From assembly GCA_963580285.1 (NCBI GenBank), contig CAUZLF010000718.1:62001-126000 (forward strand): 64,000 nucleotides of DNA. The letters run 5' to 3'. Made by a program: the position numbers and the translations under genes. This DNA is from Lucinisca nassula (Eukaryota; Mollusca; Bivalvia; Lucinida; Lucinidae). Below are positions 46,701-58,700 of the stretch, piece after piece (position 1 is the first letter of the stretch; each line of letters opens with the position of its first letter). The notes below the pieces were generated by a model. It made no database searches. It saw nothing but the letters and a program-made list of their open reading frames with translations, and was not told where the DNA came from.

Positions 46701-49700
46701 GGGCATCAGAGGAATATTTGTGTGAAATTATTTCGACATTGTCTCAATGTCATTTGAAAATATTATGGATGACACATGACGAATGACGACACGGGCCAAC
46801 CACAAAAGCTCACTTTGAGCGCCTTGTAATGTGAGCTAAAAAGGGGTATATCCCAGTTCAGCACAGTAAGGTTTAAACTATCACAACATTATCATGCATA
46901 ATACAAGCTAATGAAGTTCTGGTACCATTAAGTATTGCACACATGGATCCTCCAGCAGCTATTCTTGTAATTTTCCCACAATGCCTTGCAACAGGAAGTT
47001 GTCTGGGCACACTCACTTGTGTCTCCTTGGTTACCATGGACAGCTGATGATATTCCGAGTTTCCCCAACCAAATATTTCACCATCTTCTGACATTGCTAA
47101 CACACAGTCCACTTTAGCAGAAATGTCTTTAACTTTCACACCCTGAATATCACCTTTAATTAATGCTGGTTTATCTACTGTGTGAAATGTTTCAAGTCCT
47201 GAAAAAAACAAAAACAAGAGGGCCATGATGGCCCTGGATCGCTCACCTGATCCATAGAGTAAAAAGCGGGCCCTGGGGAGGGCCATTATTGACCCCAAGG
47301 TTATAATGTGTATAATGTTGAGGGAGGTCTAAAAAGGTGAAGCTTCATACCAAATATCAATAAAGGCTTGATTGTCCACTAGATGAAGCTCCATACCAAA
47401 TATCAAAGACATGGGTCTTGCAGTTTCAGAGGAAGATTTTTCAGTTCTTTCCTATATAAGTCTATGTAAAACCAAAGGGTCTTGGGGCGGGGGCAATTTG
47501 GGCCCAAGGGCTATAATTTGAACAATCTTGATAGAGGTCCACTAGATGAAATTTCACACCAAATATCGAAGACCTAGGCCTTGTGGTTTCACAGAAGAAA
47601 ATTTTTAAAGATTTTCCCTATATAAGTCTATGTAAAACCAAAGGGCCCCGAGGCGGGGGCATTTTTGGTCTCAGGGCTATAATTTGAACAATCTTGGTAA
47701 AGGTCCACTAGCTGAAGCTCCATACCAAATATCAAAGACCTAGGCCTTGTGGTTTCAGAGAAGAAGATTTTTCAAGATTTTCCCTTTATAAGTCTATGTT
47801 AAACCAAAGGGCCCCGGAGGGGGTGGGTGGGGGGCGGGGGTGGGGGGGGGGGGGGCATTTTGGTCCCAGGGCTATAATTTGAACAATCTTGGTAGAGGTC
47901 CACCAGATGAAGCTTCATACCAAATATCAAAGACCTTGGCCTTGCAGTTTCAGAGAAGATTTTTAAAGATTTTCCCTACATAGCCTATGTAAAACCAAAG
48001 GGCACCGGGGCGGGGGCATTTTTGGCCCCAGCACTATAATTTGAACAATCTTGGTAGGGGTCCACTAGATGAAGCTTCATACCCAATAGCAAAGACCTGG
48101 GCTTGCAGTTTCAGAGAAGAAGATTTTTAAAGATTTTCCCTATATAAGCCCATGTAAAACCAAAGGGCCCCGGGGCAGGGGCATTTTTGGCCCAAGCAAA
48201 ATAATTTGAACAATCTTGGTAGGGGTCCACTAGATGAAGCTTCATTTCAAATATCAAAGACCTCGGCCTTGCGGTTTCAGAGAAGGAGATTTTTACAGAT
48301 TTTCCCTATATAAGCCCAAGTAAAACCAAACGGCCCCGGGGCGGTGGCATTTTTGGCCCCAGGGCTATAATTTGAACAATCTTGGTAGAGATCCACTAGG
48401 TGAAGCTTCACACAAAATATAAGACCTGGGCCTTGCGGTTTCAGAGAAGAAGATTTTTAAAGATTTTCTCTATATAAGCCTATGTAAATCCATAGGCCTC
48501 TGGGGCGGGGGCATTTTTGGCCCTAGGGCTATCATTTGAACAATCTTGAAAGAGGTCCATTAGATGAAGCTTCATACCAAATATCCAAGATCTGGGCCTT
48601 GCGGTTCCAGAGAAGAAGATTTTTAAAGATTTTCCCTATATAAGCCTATGTAAAACCAAAGGCCCCTGGGGCGGGGGCGGTTTTGGCCCCAGGGCTATAA
48701 TTTGAACAATCTTGAAAGGGGTCCACTAGATGAAGCTTCACACCAAATATCCAAGATCTGGGTCTTGCGGTTCCAGAGAAGAAGATTTTTAAAGATTTTC
48801 CCTATATAAGCATATGTAAAACCAAAGGCCCCCGGGGCGGGGGCATTTCTGGCCCCAGGGCTATAATTTGAACAATCTTGGTAGGGGTCCACCAGATGAA
48901 GCTTCATACCAAATATCAAAGACCTTGGCCTTGCAGTTTCAGAGAAGATTTTTAAAGATTTTCCCTACATAGCCTATGTAAAACCAAAGGGCACCGGGGC
49001 GGGGGCATTTTTGGCCCCAGCACTATAATTTGAACAATCTTGGTAGGGGTCCACTAGATGAAGCTTCATACCCAATAGCAAAGACCTGGGCTTGCAGTTT
49101 CAGAGAAGAAGATTTTTAAAGATTTTCCCTATATAAGCCCATGTAAAACCAAAGGGCCCCGGGGCAGGGGCATTTTTGGCCCAAGCAAAATAATTTGAAC
49201 AATCTTGGTAGGGGTCCACTAGATGAAGCTTCATTTCAAATATCAAAGACCTCGGCCTTGCGGTTTCAGAGAAGGAGATTTTTACAGATTTTCCCTATAT
49301 AAGCCCAAGTAAAACCAAACGGCCCCGGGGCGGTGGCATTTTTGGCCCCAGGGCTATAATTTGAACAATCTTGGTAGAGATCCACTAGGTGAAGCTTCAC
49401 ACAAAATATAAGACCTGGGCCTTGCGGTTTCAGAGAAGAAGATTTTTAAAGATTTTCTCTATATAAGCCTATGTAAATCCATAGGCCTCTGGGGCGGGGG
49501 CATTTTTGGCCCTAGGGCTATCATTTGAACAATCTTGAAAGAGGTCCATTAGATGAAGCTTCATACCAAATATCCAAGATCTGGGCCTTGCGGTTCCAGA
49601 GAAGAAGATTTTTAAAGATTTTCCCTATATAAGCCTATGTAAAACCAAAGGCCCCTGGGGCGGGGGCGGTTTTGGCCCCAGGGCTATAATTTGAACAATC

Positions 49701-52700
49701 TTGAAAGGGGTCCACTAGATGAAGCTTCACACCAAATATCCAAGATCTGGGTCTTGCGGTTCCAGAGAAGAAGATTTTTAAAGATTTTCCCTATATAAGC
49801 ATATGTAAAACCAAAGGCCCCCGGGGCGGGGGCATTTCTGGCCCCAGGGCTATAATTTGAACAATCTTGGTAGGGGTCCACTAGGTGAAGCTTCACACCA
49901 AATATCGAAGACCTGGGCCTTGCGGTTTCAGAGAAGAAGATTTTTAAAGATTTTCCCTATATAAGCCTATGTAAAACCAAAGGCCCCCGGGGCGGGGACA
50001 ATTTTCGACCCAGGACTATAATTTGAACAATCTTGGTAGAGGTCCACTAGATGAAGCTTCATACCGAATATCGAAGACCTGGGCCTTGCGGTTTCAGAGA
50101 AGAAGATTTTTAAAGTTTTCATTTAAAAAAATCTATTTTTAGCTCCTGTGACCTAGATGTGCAACAGACCGGAACCATTTGAACAACTTTGAAAGGGGAC
50201 CACCTAAGGATCATTCCTGTGAAGTTTGGTCAAAATCCGATCAGTGGTTTAGGAGGAGATGTTGTTTGAAGAAAAGTTTACGCACACACGCACACACGCA
50301 CGCACGCACGACGGACGACGGACAAAAAGTGATCACAAAAGCTCACCTCGTCACTACGTGACAGGTGAGCTAATAAATAAAATAAGAACACAAACTACTG
50401 AGATTATGCTGACTCTGAGACACCTAATGAGCAATAAAAGCACCTTTTTCACAAATACACCACAACCTCTTTATAGCTTGGTTCATTATAACATGGTTTT
50501 GGATATAACACGGTTTCGAGATGGATCCAAAAAATGTATAGAAAAATGACCAAAAATGTATAGCTGACCATAAACGGTCATTTTTCTATATAATCTATAC
50601 ATTTTTGTTTGGTTATAACACAGTTGTTTGACCAACACAGTTTCTGCTTTGGACCCCATCAACAGTGTAATAAAGAGGTTGTGGTGCAGTGAAATCATAC
50701 CTCGCTTGATGTTCCTGAGAACAATAAAATTTTTAAACTCACACTGATGTGGAACAGCATTACATTGATAGGATAAAACACCCACATTTCATGCCTCCTA
50801 AAAAATACTTTCCTTGTTTTTGCAACAAAAATAGACTGTGGGTGCTTGTTACAATCCTAACAAGTACTCAGAATTTATGCTTTAAGCAAAAATCAGGAAA
50901 ATAATGGTTACCTGTGTAAACTCCAGATTTCACTGTACAAAGTGAGGTTCTAGTTAAAAATTTACCACGGTTTGCATTAAAAAAGCTAAATCATAAAAAT
51001 TAATACATGTATTTTGTGTTCAGATAGTAAATCATTTCTTATTTCATAATGTACTTCCAGTATTTACTTGGGAAATGTTGTTACAATGCAAAATGTAGAA
51101 TTCACTTTGTGTTGGTTCCAATATTAACCCCTGTCCTGCTGAATATTTATATATGCCACACCCACTACTAATTATCAACTGATCAGATTACTTGATGCAA
51201 ATTATTGCAACAAATTCATAAACTGAATGACTAACAATGAAGATCCTGATCAGATGGCTTCTTCATTGTTTGAAGGATAAGACATGTACAGACACGGCAG
51301 AACAAGGGTTAAATGTGGTTCTACATTTTACATTTATGATGTGAAATGCGGATGTTTCGGTAAGATTTTTTGACAATTTTCCAATTTTAAAAATATTTTT
51401 TACGGACATCAGTAAATTGACAGGTTGAAGTTCTGCACAAAAATGATTTAGTGATCTATGAGTAAGTACCTGTCTGACCATCTGCCCCGAGACCACAGGA
51501 ATACACCTCTCCAGACTCTGTCAGGAACATGGTGTGGTCCTGACCACATACTATCTGCAATGAAAAAGCATGTTTAATACTGGGACTAATGCCTAAGCAC
51601 AAATCAGGCCCAAGGTTATACATTAGGATAACTACCCCGTGCGACATAGCGCATTTTTCGCATCTCCAAAATGGCTATTTTTCTGATGAAAATCTGTGAT
51701 ATTTTTCTTACTTATACTGCAAATATGGGTTGTAGGTCCTCGTTAGAACCTCCTCATTGAGGCGGTTCTAAAGAGTACCCACAACCTTTGTCTTGAAACA
51801 GAAATAAGAAAAATTCTCCTATAAACCACGTTTTCTCTATATAAAATGGGGTTAAGGGGGTGTTCATTTCATGGACTTGATGTAAATCTTTTTTTCAAGC
51901 TGAACTCATTTGAGCATAAAATTTGTCCTCCTCATAAATTTTTAAAATACCAACAGTAGTTAGCATATCAAAATTTATGAGCAGGACAAATAACATCGCC
52001 ATGACAATTCATGTATATAGAGTGCATAAATGAGCAGTCTAACTGGTCCGGATCTTTCAACCTAGTGGTTGTATCATTAACTTTTTTACCCAGGGTCATT
52101 GGTTCAATTCCCTGTCCGGGCACTCGGCGGGAATTTTCTTTGCAGATTTTTTCTCCTCCTATTATAGATTACAGTAAAGTATGTAGAAATCTACCTGTAC
52201 CAAGCAAGCACCAAATTCTGCAAATAATTCAAACCTGTGTTTAGCAAGTACCTTGCAAAGGTGATTTGGCTGTATTAGCTCAGATGAGTATATACATTTT
52301 TCCTATCATTTTTTGAAAGGAAGCAAATTTCAAAACAGCAATTACCGTAATGATCCAAAGTATTGGCATAGATAGGCCTAAACAGATCAGATTGCTCCCT
52401 GATCAAGGTCTACATTGTTTGCCATTCTGTTTGCACCTTTTGGACTCCTTGCTGGATTGTGAAACAAATTTGTTAAAATTTTTGGAGAATTACAGCAAGT
52501 TGTCAAGGTGTCACAGCTTTAAGGATTTTTGTGCTACTTCCCTGGATCTTCCCAGACCAGGAAAGGGCATATTCTTTTCTTTAGACATTGATATGGTATG
52601 AGTTGTTTCCCCTGAACATATTCTATTTTTCCTTAACCCTTAAGACGCCGAGAAAAACTACATCTGAAAATGTCGTCTGCATATGTCGTCTGCTGAATTT

Positions 52701-55700
52701 TTTTTTTTAACTTTTAAGAACTATTTTTGCATACAGGCAAACAGTGTGGGCCCTGTGGAGCAGGCTGATCTGGGTCCACACTGTTTGCAAAAAATTACTT
52801 TTAAGGTAACCGGCATATGGCAAAGCAGACAATAGTCATGATTGGCATTTTATTACCTTTTTCACATTATCTGGTAGATCTGGTACTCTTTTTACATTGG
52901 CTACTTTGCTGCAAAAATAACATTAACATTTATCCTGTTGAATAATTAATTTAGCCACACCCATTTCTGACTTTCAACCAATCAAATTACTTGATGTAAT
53001 TTATTCCTTCAAATTCACAAAATGCAGGTCAAACAGTGTAAATCCTGATCAGATGGCTTCTACAGAAGCCTTCTGATCTGGATCTACACTGTTTGCAAAC
53101 CCTTATCCTGCCGAATAATTAATTTGGCCACACCCATTTCAACCAATCAAATTATTTGATATATTGTAATTCGCAAACTGAATGTCACACAGTGTAGGTC
53201 CTGATCAGATGGCTTCTGAAGCCATCTGGTCTGGATCTACACTGTTTGTAAAAGTGGGGGTTGTTGAGATCAACAGGATAAGGCTGCTGAATAATTGATT
53301 TTGCCACACCCATTTCTGACTTTCAACCAATCGAATTACTTGATATATTTTATTCATTTAAATTCGCAAACTGAATTATAAACAGTGTAGATCCTGATCA
53401 AATGGCTTCTTCTGATCGGGATCCTCACTGTTTGCAAAGGTAGGGGCTGTCGTGTTCAGTGGGATATGGGTTAACAAGAGTCACTGTGATAGTCAGACAA
53501 GATTTTAATCAAGTCATATGTTTCTAATATTAACCCTTGTCCTGCTGAATATTTATATATGCCACACCCACTACCGATTATCAACCAATCAGATTACTTG
53601 ATGCAAATTATGGCAACAAATTCACAATCTGAATGGCAAACAATGTAGATCCTGATCAGATGGCTTCGTCAGAAGCCATCTGATCTGGATCTACACTGTT
53701 TCAAAGATAGGGCATATCCGGGATCAGCAGGACAAGGGTTAAAGTGAGTAGCCTTACCCCCAAGGTTATAAAACTTTTTCCATGCCCTCCACCCTCTCAG
53801 ATCAGCAGGAAATTTGTCCAAAAATGCCAGTAATAGTTGACATTTAAATATCTATGAGCAAAAAAAAAAGTGTATTCTCTATCCAGCCCCCTCATCCATG
53901 TAAGATTCTTACAGTCTCGACCATATGATGACTGCTGATCTTAACAGTGAAAAACAGTTTTTGTTGATATTTTAGTATATGTATGAGCACTGTGATATTC
54001 AACATAGCCTACACAGTTATCTGAATGTAAAATGGTTGTAAAGATAACACAGGTTTTGCATAAGATCCCTGTTACAGCACTATAATATTCTCGGTCAAAA
54101 AGTTCCTATACATAAAACTGCTTCTGTTACCATAGTTACTACAAATGAAAAATACACAAAATTGGCTTTGTTTTGGTTGGAGGACTCCTTTTTCCATGCA
54201 AAGCCCAAACTGTTTTTGTTTATGTGAACTCGCCAGCCTGTGCTATTGTTTTAAACACCCAAGGGGTCACTGTGACAATTTTGCAGAATACAATCGTTAC
54301 AAAAGCCAAGATTTAAGACAAAAACAAGAGGTCCATGGACCACCATTCTCACCAGAGCGCAGGAGGCACTGCCCACTGGCAGCACTGTATGTTAGGAAAC
54401 CAGAGCTCAGGTGGGCACTGCCCACTGACAGCCATGTATAGTTTTAATTTATCAATTCTAAAGTCTCCTAAATGAACCCCCATTTCCAAATGAGCACCAA
54501 TGTGGACTCTGTATCAAAAATATTAGGCCTTTTATGAAGTGGAGGGGTGAAACATGGACCCAACAGAGCCCAGGTTGGTATCATTGAATGCGTCTTATCA
54601 TAAGGAACAAGAATATATATGGTTAAAGGGTGGGGATCTGTAAGAGTTCCTGAGATATAAGGCCTTTTAAGCTGTCTATGGGTAGGGGCATGGCCCTGGC
54701 AGACCCAAGGAAAGCCAAGATTGTTGTCACTGAATGTGTTTTATCATTAGGACTAAGAAAATATATTGTTTAGGGGTGGGGATCTGAACTGTTTCTGAGA
54801 TATGAGGCCTTTTTATGAAGTGAAGAGGAGAGGAATGGCCCCCGTGGACCGCCAAGTTGGTGAGACTGCATGTGTCTAAACATAAGGAACAAGAATATAT
54901 ATGATTATATGAGGTGGGGGATCTTAATGGTGTCTGAGACATATGGCCTTTTATGAAGTGGAGGGGCAGGCCATGGCATCAGCACATTGCCCTAGCAAAA
55001 AGAGACCCCAGGTTGATGTGACTGAAGGAGTGTTATCATAAGGAACACAAATATGCATGCTTTAGGGTTTTTTTTTTTTGTTTGTTTGTTTGTTTGATTT
55101 GAGGTTTAACATACCCATCAACACTGTATAGGTCATTTTGGAAACATTGCTTCCAATTTTGTGGGACTTTTACCCGACAATGAGATGAAATGACATCTCA
55201 AGCCCTGTCGCCCAATGAAACCAACAGTGTTTATAAGCATGGACGGACAGACTCGCACCGCTTTGCCCGGGCAGGCTTAGATCCTATAAGCAGTTTACCA
55301 GTACTTGTGTGTGATCGGTTTCAGCTCTGTGTGGAAGCATCATGCAGCCCATCTATTTCTTCAAGGCCTGATGGGTGGGGGCCGACATGTGTTAGGGGTC
55401 GGGATCAGAACGGTTTCTGAAATATATGACATTTTATGAAGTGGAGCGGTGGGGCATGGTCCCGGTGCACCCTGGTATACCCCTAGGTTTGTATTTCTGA
55501 ATGTGTCTTATCATAAGGAACAAGAATATATATGGTTTAGGAGTGGGAATCTGGAAGGTTTCTGAAATATTGGGCCTTTTACGAAGTGGAGGGGATGGGG
55601 CATGGCCCCGGCACATCCCAGGGGACCCACAGGTTGGTGTCACTGAATGAGTCTTATCATAAGAAACAAGAACATATCTGGTTTAGGGGTGAGGATCTGA

Positions 55701-58700
55701 ATGGTGTTTGAGATATTTGGCCTTTTATGAAGTGGAGGGGTGGCGCATGGCCCCAGCACACCCTGGGAGACCCCTAGGTTGGTATCACTGAATATGTCTT
55801 ATCATAAGGAACAAGAATATATATATGGTTAAGGGGTGAGAATCTGAACGGTTTCTGAGATATTAATCCCTTTACAAAGAATGTGGCTGGGGGTCACTTA
55901 TGGAATGTCGCAGACAGCAAAAACTTGTATTTATGTATAAATCAATAAACGGGTTCGTTCCTACATATATATCCGAACTAATTCCCCCTTTAGTGGGAGA
56001 AGCAAATGCTTACAATCTCCGAAACCAAGCAGATGTTACCGCTCCTTTCTGCAGGACTGAAATCTCTCGCAAATCTTGTATTCCATCCTCAATTTTAGCA
56101 TGGAATTCTCTTGACGTCGAATTACGTAATTCACCGTCTCTGGCAAGTTTTAAGTATCAGTTGAAAAGACATCAAAACAACTCGAAAGTCCCATTACACT
56201 ATAGAACTGGCAACAGATATGTGTCTGCTTTACACGCAAGAATTAGAAATAATTGTAGTAATTTACGTCTTAACTTATATATTAATCACTTATCACCTAA
56301 TTTCACTTGTAGTTGCTCTGACGAAGCCGAAGATGCTGCTCATTATTTTTTTCACTGTTCACATTACACTAACGAAAGAGTAATTCTTTTCCAATCAACC
56401 AGAGCTTTTCATCCACTCAGCATTAATATTCTTTTATTTGGAGATGTTAGTCTGTCGATAGAAGATAACACTCTCATCTTTACAGCCATACAAACATTTA
56501 TTAAGGATTCTAGAAGGTTCGCCAACTAGGCTGCTGCTCACTTAGGCCAGCATGACATCTCGTTCCATTTTCACTTTATTTTTTTTTTCACACTGTTTTT
56601 CTTTATTTAATTATCCATTATTCATCTTATACATTTTTTCTCACCATTTTTTCTTTTCTCATCACCTTTGGAAAATGTGATGTATGTTTATTTGTTATAT
56701 CACTCCATATGAAGTATTCTAAATGTCTCTGTATTTGCCACTATCAAGTGCATGTATTTATTACTGTAATACTGTTTTGTAGGGGAGGGCTGTAACTAAT
56801 GTTGGCAGAACTTGTGGCCCGACCCTGTTGCTTGATTTATGATGCAATAAAATATGTTTATACTAAAAGCATATGGCTAATAGAAGTTCACTCAAGGAAC
56901 ATTTCTATAAAAGTACTGTCAAAATATCTGCAAAGGCTTGACAGTAAATGCTATTTTTCTATTTCCCAATTGTAAGTCGATGGTAAATCTAAGGTGCTGC
57001 AGCAACCAAACTAATGAGCCGATTTTCATTAAAAACACAAACTTACAATCCCCCAGCCCAAGGATGCTAAAGATGAAAGTTGGACTGAATCGGCCCAGTG
57101 GCTTCAGAGAAGATGTTGTTTGAAAGTGCTCCAGACGATGCAGATGACGACGATGACGGACAACTGCCTATCCTATAAGCTTCCCAGGAGCCTTCGGCTC
57201 TGGTGAGCTAAAACATACACTCAGCACAAGATTTCTAAAATTTGATATGTACCGGTAAGCTTTTATTAGACACCCTGTGTGTCTATTCACAAAAGATTTG
57301 GAACTTTAGTTCCATTTGCTAAGATAAACAGACGACCACTTCTTTGAAGGTGTGTGCAAATTGCTGCTTTCAAACGAAACTCCATAGAAAATCGCAACTG
57401 GAAATGCTACATGCTACATGAATTTTCTACATTATTTTCCAACAAGGTTAGCAGCACTGGTCACAACAAAGCACCTTTTAAAGAAATTGCAAAAATTGAA
57501 TGATAGAAATGATAACAGTTTGAAAATTGCAATATTTTTAATTGAAAGGGAGATAACCTGAGAATTTCACAAATTAAAGCCTAGACTGTAGTGCAAGATC
57601 ATGAGAAATCGTAAAGGTAAAGTGAGTTTAGATGTTGAATGGACATGATCTTTCATCTCCGACATAAAATGATCATTTGCGCATGCACAATGCCAAAAAG
57701 TTCCTTGCAAAACCTTTCTAGGAACATATTGCAAAGCATAGTATGCATAAATACCAATTAATGCATTTTGTAACAAAATGTCTGATTCGCATGTTTACAG
57801 CCATCTTTAGCCGAATGGCTACCGAATAGCTGCTGAAATTTACACGGAAATTGGTAAAGGTACTTTTTTGACCAAGTACACAATAAATTGTTGGGGAAGC
57901 AGCCTTTGAACTTGTCCTGTGGCAAAGTAAACAAAGTAACATGTGATTTGCAGTGTTAAAACCAATGATTAACTTCATGAATGACAGCTTTTACAGATTG
58001 ATTCAAATAGCTTGATTCATTATTTGGAATTGTTATAATATTGTATTATTTGCACAAAAAGGCAAGCACAATCAGCACAGTATAAACAAATGCTTGCTTA
58101 TGAAACTGTTGATTAGGTCTTGTTTTTGACAGGGCATTGCTGAATACAAGAATTTTATTATGTTATCCAAACAAAGTGTTATGTTTTCAAGTGTAAAAAA
58201 AAAGATTATGATCTATCAGAAATTTGTTCTGGGGTGCAGGTGTGTGTGTGTGAGGGGTGCTGTTGACCCTTACATCCCTGACTTTCTGAGGTGGACTCTT
58301 CTAGCTTTGAATTTGGAAATGTTCATTTTTACAACAAGAGGACCAAGATGGCCCTGAACTGCGCACCTGATTTCAAGATGTCACATGGCTGGAAAGTCAT
58401 GTCGATAGCTGACAGTCACCTTATTCCATGAAGCATACCGGTAACTGTTGCACTTAGATAGATAGTTACCTAAGTAACATTCTTGTGAATATTGAATGAA
58501 ACTAGCTTAAGAGTTTAGGAGAGGCTGTCACTTAAAGAGTTTTATACTTTTAATGTAACTGGCTTAAGAGTTTAGGAGGTTGTCATTTAAAGTTGTCTAC
58601 TTTTAAGTCCGCCAGCCTTTTTCTTCATTGGATAAAAACATTTTGGTAGGTCATTTAGGTAACCTTCCTGTGAAGTTTGAACTAAATCGAACCACAAGTA

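Larger units (their letters stand above)
41296..46842. repeat. ~150 bp tandem array, split by a SINE and a 3.8 kb insertion
   Basis: Units carry ttttctatttttagctctgg, tggccattttgttcaacc, agcaattttggtaaaggggc, atcagaggaacattt and ttgaaatcaggcc. They occupy 41296-41412, 41708-42356 and 46136-46842. The array ends with acaaaagctcac...atgtgagctaaaaag at about 46842, the same cap style as 22426 and 50374. Confidence 0.75.
54322..57213. mobile_element. Capped ~150 bp array, interrupted by a SINE and a LINE fragment
   Basis: Cap aaaacaagaggtccatggac at the left; gccttcggctctggtgagct plus aaaac at the right. Units carry ccttttatgaagtggagggg, gggcatggccccgg, aggttggtgtcactgaatg and ataaggaacaagaatatata. 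The last 340 bp (56870-57213) follow a different unit type. Confidence 0.68.
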
